This document shows, piece by piece, positions 1 through 7,292 of a stretch of 7,848 nucleotides of DNA. A model generated the notes under the pieces. The model made no database searches. It worked only from the letters and a program-made list of their open reading frames with translations, and was not told where the DNA came from. The translations under genes and the position numbers were made by a program. Numbering within the stretch: position 1 is the first letter of the stretch; the number at the start of each line of letters is the position of its first letter. The stretch spans positions 1 to 7,848 of the forward strand of contig NZ_JACRWC010000022.1 in the NCBI RefSeq assembly GCF_014306095.1. The letters are read 5' to 3'. Source of the DNA: Lentihominibacter faecis. GTDB lineage: Bacteria; Bacillota; Clostridia; Peptostreptococcales; Anaerovoracaceae.

Positions 1-70
1 TCAGTCATGCGGTTTTTATCAACGTTATTCAGGAAGTCTCCATTTATTGGGAATTTAATATGGATATAGA

Positions 71-106
71 AAAAGCCCGACACCTTATTTCTAAGGTCGG
101 GCTTTT
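71..106 (-). terminator. Terminator hairpin downstream of lpdA, probably bidirectional
   Basis: Positions 71-80 pair with 97-106 (10 bp, AAAAGCCCGA with TCGGGCTTTT). A 2-nt bulge (81-82) follows, then 83-87 pairs with 92-96 around the loop TTTC. On the minus strand the stem runs into five U residues (74-70), so it fits as the end of the gcv operon transcript about 55 nt past the lpdA stop. The A and T runs at its two ends let it work on the plus strand too. The structure is seen directly; termination is inferred. Confidence 0.8.
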
Positions 107-117
107 GTCTACAGTCT

Positions 118-150
118 GAGTGTTTCGAAGATATCGAAACACTCTTTTTT
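118..150 (+). terminator. Plus-strand intrinsic terminator
   Basis: An 11-bp perfect stem (118-128 with 134-144, GAGTGTTTCGA with TCGAAACACTC) has a 5-nt loop and is followed by six T residues (145-150) on the plus strand only. It would stop transcription arriving from a plus-strand gene left of the window, just before it runs into the 3' end of lpdA. On the minus strand no U-run follows, so it is not the main terminator of lpdA. Confidence 0.8.
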
Positions 151-159
151 GCGTCTTTT

Positions 160-1665
160 CTATTTCTTTTTCTTTGGCGCCATGTGGATCGCACCGCCTT
201 CCAGCTCTTCCAGTGCCTCACCGACTGCTTCGTTATAGGTCGGATGAGCACGCATGCCTTTGAGCAGCTGGGATGGAGTCAGTTTGTTGGCGATGGCGGT
301 AGCCATTTCACCGATCATATCCGTGGCGCGGGCGCACATCATCTGGGCTCCCAGGATCTCTCCGGTATCTGCGTGAGCGATGATCTTCACAAAACCTCTC
401 TCTTCCTTGGAGATCAGGGATTTGCCGTTAGCGCTGGTGATGTACTTGCCGACTTTCACCGGTGTTGCGGAAGCCTTGGCATCTTCCTCGGTGATGCCGA
501 CGGAAGCGATCTCCGGGCTGGTGTAGATGCAGGACGGAACGATAGCAAGATCTACGTTCGGAGTATGTCCCGCGATCTTTTCCGCTGCCGTGATCCCCTG
601 CGCACTTGCCACGTGAGCCAGCTGGATACCTTTTACGATGTCGCCGATGGCGTAGATGCCGGGAGCGCCGGTCTGTCCGTAGATGTCGGTTTCGATGAAT
701 CCTCGCTCCATAGTGATACCCAGGGCATGAGCAGTCTGTGCCGCAGCTTCCAGGTGTTTGGTCGTAAGTGCCGCAGAGTTTTCTGCGATATCAGCAAATT
801 CCTCCGGATCCAGGAACAATCCTGCAGCGTTTGGCTTTCTGCCCACTGCGCACAGCACGTACTGGGAGGATATAGACTGATCCTTGTCTTTTTCCGTATA
901 GTGGCAGATGAGTCCTCCGGCAGGATCTTTTTCGATTTTCGCAAGGGATGCGCCGGTATGGATGTCTACGCCTCGTTTTTTCAGGATCATTTTCAGATTC
1001 TGAGAGATTTCTTTATCCAGGTTAGCCAGCAGCTTCGGCAGAGCTTCCAGGATGGTGACTTTGCAGCCCAGTGCTGAAAAAACTTCTGCGAATTCCACAC
1101 CGATCACGCCGCCGCCTATGATGGTCAGGCTTTCCGGGATCTCTTTTAATGCAAAGAGCCCGTCGCTGGTCAGGACCCCTTGCAGTTCCATGCCTTCTAC
1201 CGGCAGCTTTGCAGGATAAGAACCGCCTGCCAAAATGATATGTTCTGCATCGTAGTAGCTTTCTGTCGCACCGTCTTCCGCAGGTTCTGCGAAGGTGACT
1301 TTCACCTGGCGGTCTGCCAGAAGGGTACCGGTGCCTTTCAGCATCGTCACGCCGTTGGCTTTAAGAAGCTGCTCTACGCCGGACACCAGCTTGTCGATGG
1401 TTTCCTGTTTGTAGTCCAGGACTTCACCGTAGTTGACGGTCACTTTTTCCGCATGGATGCCGAACCGGCCGCCCTCCAGGATTTCGCGGTACAGGTCGGC
1501 CGCATGGAGCATCGCCTTGGTTGGGATGCAGCCGCGGTTTAAGCAGGTACCGCCGAACCGGTCCTTTTCAATGATTGCCGTATTCAGTCCCAGCTGCGCG
1601 CCCTTGATGGCAGCAACGTAGCCGCCCGGGCCGCCGCCGATGACGATCAAATCAAAATTGCTCAT
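160..1665 (-). CDS. lpdA: Dihydrolipoyl dehydrogenase (GCS L-protein)
   Basis: This FAD-dependent dihydrolipoyl dehydrogenase of 501 residues reoxidises the dihydrolipoyl arm of GcvH with NAD+ in the cytoplasm. The N-terminal FAD motif GGGPGG is at residues 10-15. The redox disulfide is Cys41-Cys46 in GGTCLNRGCIP. The NAD-binding motif GGGVIG is at 184-189 with Glu207 after the next strand. The second FAD motif YAIGD is at 338-342, and the catalytic His474-Glu479 pair lies in HPTYNE. There is no N-terminal lipoyl domain. The protein is longer than the usual 460-475 residues because of an extra Ala-rich segment at about 285-315, between the AVGRKPN strand and the last part of the NAD domain, and it ends in KKKK. 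The ATG at 1665 is preceded by AAAAGGAAC with about 7 nt spacing. It is the last gene of the operon, 66 nt after lplA. It might also serve another lipoyl complex, but its position points to the GCS. Confidence 0.97.
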   Translation of the reverse strand: MSNFDLIVIGGGPGGYVAAIKGAQLGLNTAIIEKDRFGGTCLNRGCIPTKAMLHAADLYREILEGGRFGIHAEKVTVNYGEVLDYKQETIDKLVSGVEQLLKANGVTMLKGTGTLLADRQVKVTFAEPAEDGATESYYDAEHIILAGGSYPAKLPVEGMELQGVLTSDGLFALKEIPESLTIIGGGVIGVEFAEVFSALGCKVTILEALPKLLANLDKEISQNLKMILKKRGVDIHTGASLAKIEKDPAGGLICHYTEKDKDQSISSQYVLCAVGRKPNAAGLFLDPEEFADIAENSAALTTKHLEAAAQTAHALGITMERGFIETDIYGQTGAPGIYAIGDIVKGIQLAHVASAQGITAAEKIAGHTPNVDLAIVPSCIYTSPEIASVGITEEDAKASATPVKVGKYITSANGKSLISKEERGFVKIIAHADTGEILGAQMMCARATDMIGEMATAIANKLTPSQLLKGMRAHPTYNEAVGEALEELEGGAIHMAPKKKK

Positions 1666-1731
1666 AATTTCGTTCCTTTTCTCCGGGGATTGCCCGGCCT
1701 TTCGTTCGGGCGCAGCCCAAACTTGTTTCTT
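1666..1731 (-). other. lplA-lpdA spacer with two small GC-rich hairpins
   Basis: The 66-nt gap carries two short hairpins in the transcript. GGGC/GCCC with a 3-nt loop lies at 1708-1718. CCGGG/CCCGG with a 5-nt loop lies at 1683-1697 and ends a few nucleotides before the lpdA ribosome binding site (about 1672-1680). No U-run follows either one, so they are not terminators. They could affect lpdA translation or mRNA processing, but that is inference and they may have no function. Confidence 0.45.
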
Positions 1732-2730
1732 TTAAAAATCTTCGCCGTTCACAGCTTCCAGGATATCCGAAAGCATCTGCTGTTCCTGCGGATCTGCCGT
1801 TTCATGGGATGCGAGAGCTTTGCAGATAGCGTCCTTCTGATAAATGACTCCGGTCAGATGTTCCGGCAGCGCCAGCATCAGCTCCGGATTCAGGGAGTCG
1901 GAGTAGAATACCGCTTCCTTGATAATGCCCTTTTCCACTGAGAAACAGAGATCTATGCCGCCCCAGTCGAAGCGGAAGGACATCTCGTTTTCGAAGGTTG
2001 GATTGTGACCGTAGAGCCATTCCCAGGAGATGAACCGGTCTCTGCCTTTCTGCAAAGCATCCTGATCCAGATCTTCTTTTGTCAGGATGCCGGCCTTTAG
2101 GCCGTACACTTCTTCGAAGGATTCTTTCAGGGCTTCTTTCAGCCGCGCAACGGTCAGATCCGGTACGAATTCCACCAGATTAGTGACACGGCTTTTCACG
2201 GAAGAAACGCCTTTTGACTTCAGTTTGTCCGCCGATACATTGAGGTACCGTGACAGTTTGGTCACGTCTACGTTGAGCATGATGGTCCCGTGATGATAGC
2301 AGAATTTGTTCTGTTTGTAAAACGCGTTGCCGGAGAATTTTTTCCCGTCAGCAAGGATGTCGTTTCGGCCGGAGCGTTCCGCCTGGATGCCCAGTCTGCG
2401 CATGGCGCCGATGATAACATCCAGCTGGCGCCCTACGTCGTAGTTTTCTTTTTGCACCAGGAAGGTGAAGTTGACATTCCCCAGATCGTGATAGACGGCT
2501 CCGCCGCCGGAAAGTCTGCGCACCAGATGTCCGCCGCTTTCTTCCAGCTGGGTCAGGTGACATTCTTTCCATGGGTTCTGATTGCGGCCGATAACGATGG
2601 TGTGCTCATTCTGCCAGAGGTAGAGGATGCACTCGGTCTCGCCGCAGTGGAGCATCAGATATTCCTCCATGGCAAGATTGGCATAGGGATCATAGGTGGT
2701 GCTTTCAATGTAGTTGATTTTATCGATCAT
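1732..2730 (-). CDS. lplA: Lipoate-protein ligase A
   Basis: This 332-residue protein is of the LplA/LplJ family. It activates free lipoate with ATP and joins it to the target lysine of a lipoyl domain, here most likely Lys63 of GcvH. The family motif RRLSGGGAVYHD is at residues 71-82. GRNDIL with the lipoyl-AMP-binding lysine region GKKFSGNA is at 121-136 (Lys131 aligns with the lysine before the VSG/FSG motif), and HHGTIML is at 146-152. The remainder from about 245 matches the small C-terminal accessory domain found in full-length ligases, so it should carry out both activation and transfer. The ATG at 2730 has AGGAGT upstream with 10 nt spacing. It lies 75 nt after gcvPB, behind a terminator-like hairpin. 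An octanoyltransferase role (LipM type) is less likely given the C-terminal domain. No lipA or lipM is in the window, so this locus supports lipoate salvage only. Confidence 0.95.
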   Translation of the reverse strand: MIDKINYIESTTYDPYANLAMEEYLMLHCGETECILYLWQNEHTIVIGRNQNPWKECHLTQLEESGGHLVRRLSGGGAVYHDLGNVNFTFLVQKENYDVGRQLDVIIGAMRRLGIQAERSGRNDILADGKKFSGNAFYKQNKFCYHHGTIMLNVDVTKLSRYLNVSADKLKSKGVSSVKSRVTNLVEFVPDLTVARLKEALKESFEEVYGLKAGILTKEDLDQDALQKGRDRFISWEWLYGHNPTFENEMSFRFDWGGIDLCFSVEKGIIKEAVFYSDSLNPELMLALPEHLTGVIYQKDAICKALASHETADPQEQQMLSDILEAVNGEDF

Positions 2731-2749
2731 GAATATTAGTACTCCTGTG

Positions 2750-2792
2750 AAAAACGGCAGCTCCGCGCCTTTCAGGGCAACGAAGCCGCCGT
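2750..2792 (-). terminator. Intercistronic terminator-like hairpin between gcvPB and lplA
   Basis: In the minus-strand transcript 2792-2785 (ACGGCGGC) pairs with 2761-2754 (GCUGCCGU), an 8-bp stem with one G-U pair. A run of five U residues at 2754-2750 follows at once. The 23-nt loop contains a smaller GCC/GGC hairpin. The structure starts 13 nt after the gcvPB stop and ends just before the AGGAGT of lplA. It looks like a partial terminator that could lower expression of lplA and lpdA relative to gcvTHP, or a processing or mRNA 3'-end stabilising site. The pairing is seen; the role is inferred. Confidence 0.55.
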
Positions 2793-2805
2793 CTTTATGT
2801 TTTAT

Positions 2806-4239
2806 TTAGTCTTCAAAGTGATAACGCAGGTGCGGATGTCTTGCGGCGCCGACTTCGTCCAGTCTTGTTACCGGAGTTTTGGTCGGTGCGTGGTGCAGTC
2901 CTTCCGGATCTGCTGCCGCCTGTGCATGGAGCTGACGGAATACGGCTACCGCTTCGTCCAGGGTTTCGCGGGATTCTGTTTCCGTCGGTTCTACCATCAG
3001 CGCTTCCTCTACGATGAGCGGGAAGTACATTGTAGGCGGATGGATGTTGTTGTCTAAAAGACCCTTGGCGATATCCATCGCGGAGATGCCGGTGTCTTTT
3101 TTCAGGTCTGCCAGACTCATAACGAACTCATGCATGCAGATATCGTCATATGCCATGGTGTAGAGATCCTTCAGCTGGTTCATCATGTAGTTGGCGTTGA
3201 GTACGGCATTGCTGCTTGCCTGCGGGATGCCTTCCCTGCCCAGGGTCAGGATATAAGTCAGAGCCTTGACCACTACCAGGAAGTTTCCGTAGAAGCTCTT
3301 CATTTCGCCGATGCTGTGCTCCGGCTTGGTGAAGTGAAGATCGTCACCGTCTTTTTCTACCAGTACGGACGGCAGGAACTGTGCCAGTTCTTCTTTGCAG
3401 CCTACCGGGCCTGCTCCGGGACCGCCTCCGCCGTGCGGCGTTGAGAAGGTCTTGTGAAGATTGAGATGAACGATATCGAATCCCATATCGCCGGGACGAA
3501 CGATGCCCATAACAGCATTCAGGTTTGCTCCGTCATAGTAGCAAAGTCCGCCGCAGTCATGGACGATCTGGGTGATCTCGCGGATGTTCTTGTCAAACAG
3601 CCCTACTGTGTTCGGGTTGGTGAGCATCAGTCCTGCGATATCATCGCCGGCAGCTTCCTTCAGCTTTTCGATATCTACGCAGCCATCGTCTCCAGATGGG
3701 ATGCTGACTACTGTATATCCTGCCATGGCGGCACTTGCCGGATTCGTTCCGTGTGCGGAGTCAGGGACCAGGATCTTGGTTTTATGTGTGTTACCTTTAC
3801 TGGTATGATATGCTTTCATCAGCAGCAGACCGGTCAGCTCGCCGTGGGCGCCTGCTGCCGGCTGGAGGGTCATGTGATCCATGCCGGTGATCTCACAAAG
3901 GTATTTTTCTGCCAGAGCCATGACTTCCATGCATCCCTGCACAGTGCCTTGCGGCTGCAGCGGATGGATCTGATTGAAGCCTTCTAATGCTGCGATCTGT
4001 TCATTGACTCTTGGGTTGTATTTCATAGTGCAGGAACCCAGCGGATAGAAACCGTCGTTGACGCCTCTCGTTTTGTGAGCCAGCTCCGTATAGTGGCGTG
4101 AAAGCTCCGGTTCGGAAAGCGCCGGCATGTGAAGCGGCTGTTTCCGCGCGTCTTTTTCCTGCGGCAGGACTACCGGCACATCGCATTCCGGAAGGATCGC
4201 GCAGCCTCTGCCTTCTCTGCTTTTCTCAAATAACAGCAT
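2806..4239 (-). CDS. gcvPB: Glycine dehydrogenase (decarboxylating) subunit 2
   Basis: This is the C-terminal half of the split glycine cleavage P-protein, 477 residues and near the usual family length. With GcvPA it forms the PLP enzyme that decarboxylates glycine and loads the aminomethyl group on lipoyl-GcvH. The PLP lysine is Lys263 in NLHKTFS (260-266), followed by the glycine-rich GGGGPGAGP (270-278). Other family motifs are YPLGSCTMKYNP (65-76), LQPAAGAHGE (125-134), SAHGTNPASA (161-170) and DGANLNA (236-242). The ATG at 4239 is 3 nt past the gcvPA stop. Its ribosome binding site AAGGAGGTG lies in the last codons of gcvPA, so translation of the two subunits is probably coupled, as suits a 1:1 complex. 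All expected active-site motifs are present and there is no sign of a frameshift. Confidence 0.98.
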   Translation of the reverse strand: MLLFEKSREGRGCAILPECDVPVVLPQEKDARKQPLHMPALSEPELSRHYTELAHKTRGVNDGFYPLGSCTMKYNPRVNEQIAALEGFNQIHPLQPQGTVQGCMEVMALAEKYLCEITGMDHMTLQPAAGAHGELTGLLLMKAYHTSKGNTHKTKILVPDSAHGTNPASAAMAGYTVVSIPSGDDGCVDIEKLKEAAGDDIAGLMLTNPNTVGLFDKNIREITQIVHDCGGLCYYDGANLNAVMGIVRPGDMGFDIVHLNLHKTFSTPHGGGGPGAGPVGCKEELAQFLPSVLVEKDGDDLHFTKPEHSIGEMKSFYGNFLVVVKALTYILTLGREGIPQASSNAVLNANYMMNQLKDLYTMAYDDICMHEFVMSLADLKKDTGISAMDIAKGLLDNNIHPPTMYFPLIVEEALMVEPTETESRETLDEAVAVFRQLHAQAAADPEGLHHAPTKTPVTRLDEVGAARHPHLRYHFED

Positions 4240-4242
4240 GGG

Positions 4243-5553
4243 TTACACCTCCTTCACGATACGAACCAGCAGATCCATATCTTCTTTTGTATTCATTTCG
4301 GTACAGCACCAGAGGATCCGGTGATCGTCCAGTTTCTGTCCGCCCAGGATGTTTTCTTTTTCCAGAGCAGCCAGGACTTTATCCGTGTCTTTGCTGGATA
4401 CGGTGACGAATTCATGGAAGAAGTCGCCTTTGTTTTCTACTGCAAAGCCTGCTCCGGTCAGCTGATCTGCCAGGTAGTGGGCTTTTGACATGCACTGGGT
4501 CGCAGCTTTTTCCAGCCCTTCGTTGCCCATAGCTGCCAGGTAAACGCCTACTGCCAGTGCGCACAGTGCCTGGTTGGAGCAGATATTGCTGGATGCTTTT
4601 TCGCGACGGATATGCTGTTCTCTGGCCTGCAAAGTCAGCACGTATCCGGTCTTGCCGTCGGCATCCACCGTCTGACCCACGATACGTCCCGGAAGTTTTC
4701 TCATCATCTTTTCGCGGCATGCCATGAAACCCAGATACGGGCCTCCGAATGCCATAGGAAGTCCCAGAGGCTGACCTTCTCCCACCGCGATATCTGCACC
4801 ATATTCTGCCGGTGTTTTCAGAACGCCGAGAGAGATCGGGTTTACGCCCATGATGTATTTTGCACCGGATTCGTGAACGATCTCGCCGATAGCTTCTGCG
4901 TCCTCCAGGTTGCCGTAGTAGTTGGGATGCTGGATGTAAACACAGGCAACGGACTTATCCATATGTTCCTTCAGATAGTCCAGATCGGTCACGCCGTTCT
5001 TTTCAGGGATGATCTCAAGTTCTATCTCGTTACCGAAGCAGTATGTCTTCACGGTCTCAAGGGCAGCGGGAAGGACTGCTGCGGAAATCAGCGCCCTGTT
5101 TCTTTTTTTATCACGGCACATTGCGATGCCTTCTGCGGCCGCTTCTGCTCCGTCGTATACGGAAGCGTTGGATGCATCCATACCAGTCAGATCGCAGATC
5201 ATCGTCTGATATTCGAAGATGGACTGGAGCAGACCCTGGCTGATCTCAGCCTGGTACGGAGTGTAGGCTGTCTGCACGCTTTCGTTGGAAAGGACGCTGC
5301 TTACAACGGCAGGGATATAGTGGTTATATGCTCCTGCGCCGCGGAAAATAGAAGAGAACACTCTGTTTTTTGCAGCGATTCCCTTCATGATACGGCTGAC
5401 TTCCAGTTCGGATTTTCCTTCCGGGAGAGCAAGGCCGTCTTTTAATTTCATGTCATCCGGGATAGCAGCAAACAGGTCGTCCATAGAGGAGTAGCCCATG
5501 CTCTTGAGCATTTCCAGCTGCTCTTTGCCCGTATTTGGGATATAGCTTCCCAT
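4243..5553 (-). CDS. gcvPA: Glycine dehydrogenase (decarboxylating) subunit 1
   Basis: This is the N-terminal half of the split P-protein, 436 residues and of normal length. It keeps the aminotransferase fold without the PLP lysine and completes the active site with GcvPB. Family motifs in order are YIPNT (4-8), FRGAGAYNHYIP (70-81), TAYTPYQAEISQGLLQ (95-110), YDGAEAAAE (133-141), GEGQPLGLPMAFGGPYLG (258-275) and REQHIRREKASSNICSNQ (311-328). The ATG at 5553 is chosen because AAGGCGGTGATC lies about 8-10 nt upstream. This matches the anti-Shine-Dalgarno sequence over a long stretch with one mismatch, and the protein begins in the usual family place. It starts 20 nt after gcvH and ends 3 nt before gcvPB. 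The usual YDGATA appears as YDGAEA, a change of unknown effect. Confidence 0.98.
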   Translation of the reverse strand: MGSYIPNTGKEQLEMLKSMGYSSMDDLFAAIPDDMKLKDGLALPEGKSELEVSRIMKGIAAKNRVFSSIFRGAGAYNHYIPAVVSSVLSNESVQTAYTPYQAEISQGLLQSIFEYQTMICDLTGMDASNASVYDGAEAAAEGIAMCRDKKRNRALISAAVLPAALETVKTYCFGNEIELEIIPEKNGVTDLDYLKEHMDKSVACVYIQHPNYYGNLEDAEAIGEIVHESGAKYIMGVNPISLGVLKTPAEYGADIAVGEGQPLGLPMAFGGPYLGFMACREKMMRKLPGRIVGQTVDADGKTGYVLTLQAREQHIRREKASSNICSNQALCALAVGVYLAAMGNEGLEKAATQCMSKAHYLADQLTGAGFAVENKGDFFHEFVTVSSKDTDKVLAALEKENILGGQKLDDHRILWCCTEMNTKEDMDLLVRIVKEV

Positions 5554-5573
5554 TGATCGATCACCGCCTTTGC

Positions 5574-5954
5574 TTATTCTTCGGATTCCTCTACAAATTT
5601 TTCATATTCTTCAGCAGAGAGAAGTTCTTCTTCTTCACTGATGTCAGTTACCTTGATGAACCATGCATCGTACGGTGCTTCGTTGATGCTTTCCGGTGCG
5701 TCCAGAAGCTCTTCGTTGACAGCGCTTACTGTGCCTGTTACAGGGGAGTAAACATCGGAAGCCGCTTTAACGGACTCTACATCGCCGAATGCTTCGCCAA
5801 CGGTTACTTCGTCGCCTTCTTCCGGCAGGTTTACGAATACCAGATCTCCCAGTTCGGACTGTGCGTAGTCGGTCAGACCGATGGTAGCAACGTCTCCATC
5901 TTTCGCGATCCATTCGTGGGATTTCGTGTATTTCAGTTCAGCTTTCAGTTCCAT
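5574..5954 (-). CDS. gcvH: Glycine cleavage system H protein
   Basis: This is the lipoyl carrier of the GCS, 126 residues and of typical length. Its lipoyl-lysine arm shuttles the aminomethyl group from the P-protein to GcvT and is then reoxidised by LpdA. The lipoylation site is Lys63 in GDVESVKA (57-64), within the hammerhead domain. N-terminal YTKSHEW (9-15) and [13 protein letters not shown] (36-48) are also family motifs. The C-terminus is very acidic, from [15 protein letters not shown] to VEESEE, as is common in H proteins. The ATG at 5954 has AAAGGAGATC upstream with about 8 nt spacing. It lies 40 nt after gcvT. The lplA three genes downstream is the likely enzyme for attaching lipoate to this lysine. 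Confidence 0.98.
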   Translation of the reverse strand: MELKAELKYTKSHEWIAKDGDVATIGLTDYAQSELGDLVFVNLPEEGDEVTVGEAFGDVESVKAASDVYSPVTGTVSAVNEELLDAPESINEAPYDAWFIKVTDISEEEELLSAEEYEKFVEESEE

Positions 5955-5994
5955 GATAGTGATCTCCTTTCAAATCATGCGTAATATAATAATG

Positions 5995-7104
5995 TTATTT
6001 TGCTCTTGTGTAGAACGGCAGAGGTACGATCTCGACTTCTACCATACGGCCTCTTACGTCAACGATGAGCTTGGTGCCGACTTCAGCGTATTCTTTGTCG
6101 ATCAGTGCCATGCCCACCGGTTCGCCCAGGAATGGGCAGTGGGTGCCGGAAGTGGTGTGACCGATTTCTTTGCGACCGTCCGGAGCGGAGGCGTCCTCTG
6201 CGTAAACAGTCTGATCTTCACGGATGATGCCGCGACCGGTGACCTTAAGACCGACTCTCTTGATTTTCGGCGCGCCGGCTTCTTCCATAGCGGATTTGCC
6301 GATGAAATCATCTTTTTTCATCTTGACTGCGAAGTTGAGCCCGGTTTCCAGCGGAGTTACATCGTCGTTCATTTCATGTCCGTAGAGCGGCATGGCTGCT
6401 TCCATACGAAGGGTGTCTCTAGCGCCCAGTCCGCAAGGGATCAGGCCGTCGTCCCTGCCTGTTTCCAGAAGCAGATCCCAGAGTTTTTCCGCCTGGTCAG
6501 CCGGTGCGTAAAGCTCTACACCGTCTTCTCCCGTGTATCCCGTCTTGGAAATGATGCAAGGGATCCCGCCGACTTCCCCGTCGAATACTGCGTGGTAGTA
6601 TTTCGTCGGGATCTTGTCTTCCGGCGCAAGTCTGCGAAGGATCTCCATTGCTTTCGGTCCCTGCAGAGCCAGCTGCGCATACTGGTCGGACACGTCTGTG
6701 AAGGTAGCTCCCGGGAGCTGGTGATCCAGCATCCACTGGAAATCTTTATCTTTGTTGGCAGCGTTGACTACGATGAAGTAGTGGTTATCTGCCTTTTTAT
6801 ATACGATCAGGTCATCTACTGTACCGCCGTGCTCATTGCACATCGGGCTGTAGCGTGCCTGTCCGTCAACCATATTTGTAAAGTCGTTGGTCAGCAGATG
6901 CTGCAGGTTTTCGAGGGCTTTTTCTCCTTCGCAGAGGATCTCGCCCATGTGAGAAACATCGAATAATCCTGCTTCCTGCCGTACGGCCATGTGTTCTTTG
7001 ATTACGCCTGCTTTGTACTGTACCGGCAGGATGTATCCTGCGAAAGGTACCATTTTACCGCCTGCTTTTACATGCGCGTCGTAAAGCGGTGTTTTCAATT
7101 CCAT
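5995..7104 (-). CDS. gcvT: Aminomethyltransferase (GCS T-protein)
   Basis: This tetrahydrofolate-dependent aminomethyltransferase, 369 residues and of normal length, transfers the methylene carbon from aminomethyl-lipoyl-GcvH to tetrahydrofolate and releases ammonia. Motifs in order are TPLYDAHVKAGGKMVPFAGY (5-24), GLFDVSHMGE (46-55), the catalytic region GGTVDDLIVY (93-102) with the conserved Asp97/Asp98, NAANKDKD (114-121), SKTGYTGEDGVELY (186-199), GLGARDTLRMEAAMPLYGHE (225-244), FIGK (267-270) and the C-terminal VPLPFY. The ATG at 7104 is preceded by a perfect AAGGAGG at 7118-7112 with 7 nt spacing. It is the first gene of the operon, behind a leader of about 460 nt holding the glycine riboswitch. 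A plain dimethylglycine or YgfZ relative is ruled out by the linked gcvH and gcvP genes. Confidence 0.98.
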   Translation of the reverse strand: MELKTPLYDAHVKAGGKMVPFAGYILPVQYKAGVIKEHMAVRQEAGLFDVSHMGEILCEGEKALENLQHLLTNDFTNMVDGQARYSPMCNEHGGTVDDLIVYKKADNHYFIVVNAANKDKDFQWMLDHQLPGATFTDVSDQYAQLALQGPKAMEILRRLAPEDKIPTKYYHAVFDGEVGGIPCIISKTGYTGEDGVELYAPADQAEKLWDLLLETGRDDGLIPCGLGARDTLRMEAAMPLYGHEMNDDVTPLETGLNFAVKMKKDDFIGKSAMEEAGAPKIKRVGLKVTGRGIIREDQTVYAEDASAPDGRKEIGHTTSGTHCPFLGEPVGMALIDKEYAEVGTKLIVDVRGRMVEVEIVPLPFYTRAK

Positions 7105-7111
7105 TGTTCAG

Positions 7112-7118
7112 CCTCCTT
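7112..7118 (-). promoter_or_regulatory. gcvT ribosome binding site
   Basis: AAGGAGG on the minus strand stands 7 nt before the gcvT ATG and settles the start. CCUCC stretches occur upstream in the same leader (within about 7168-7195) and could pair with its GGAGG core, so it may be hidden in one fold of the leader. That last point is inference. Confidence 0.85.
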
Positions 7119-7160
7119 GTTTTTTTTATGATCGTTGTGATAAAGGGTCTGTAGTCTGTA

Positions 7161-7234
7161 TGCTGCAATCGGAGGTTCTCCGTCGGAGGGAGGGTAGTTT
7201 CCAGGTTGACCGGAGAACCTGTTTTGTTACAGCA
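7161..7234 (-). promoter_or_regulatory. Structured leader element of unknown role, with competing stems
   Basis: Between the riboswitch terminator and gcvT the transcript can form a long arm. AGGUUCUCCG (7220-7211) pairs perfectly with CGGAGAACCU (7182-7173), and outside it UGCUGUAA (7234-7227) pairs with UUGCAGCA (7168-7161) with one G-U pair. A second stem, CAGGUU (7221-7216) with AACCUG (7207-7202) and an 8-nt loop, uses the same 5' bases, so the two folds exclude each other. Neither is followed by a U-run, so they are not terminators. I do not recognise a known riboswitch class. The pairings are exact; a regulatory role is inference. Confidence 0.55.
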
Positions 7235-7268
7235 ATGTGTGAAGAATTTCAGAACTCTGCGAGCCTGT

Positions 7269-7292
7269 CATCACGGATATAGATCCATGATG
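7269..7292 (-). other. 10-bp hairpin just after the riboswitch terminator
   Basis: CATCATGGAT (7292-7283) pairs with ATCCGTGATG (7278-7269) with one G-U pair and a 4-nt loop. It begins straight after the U-run of the terminator, so only read-through transcripts contain it. No U-run follows. It could protect the processed 5' end of the gcv mRNA, or be a second pause or fold. The structure is seen; the function is unknown. Confidence 0.6.

Noticed and set aside
184..1077. Plus-strand 297-codon open frame opposite lpdA
   Set aside because: It is antisense to a gene with every dihydrolipoyl dehydrogenase motif, has no ribosome binding site, and its protein is rich in Cys, Ser and Phe with no family motif.
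5881..6966. Plus-strand 361-codon open frame opposite gcvT and the start of gcvH
   Set aside because: Antisense shadow of two well-supported genes; no recognisable domain and it crosses the gcvT-gcvH junction.
7230..7289. Two tiny leader frames, MDLYP and an overlapping 14-codon frame starting at the TGATG
   Set aside because: No Shine-Dalgarno sequence before either ATG, and both lie in strong RNA structure; not supported as leader peptides.
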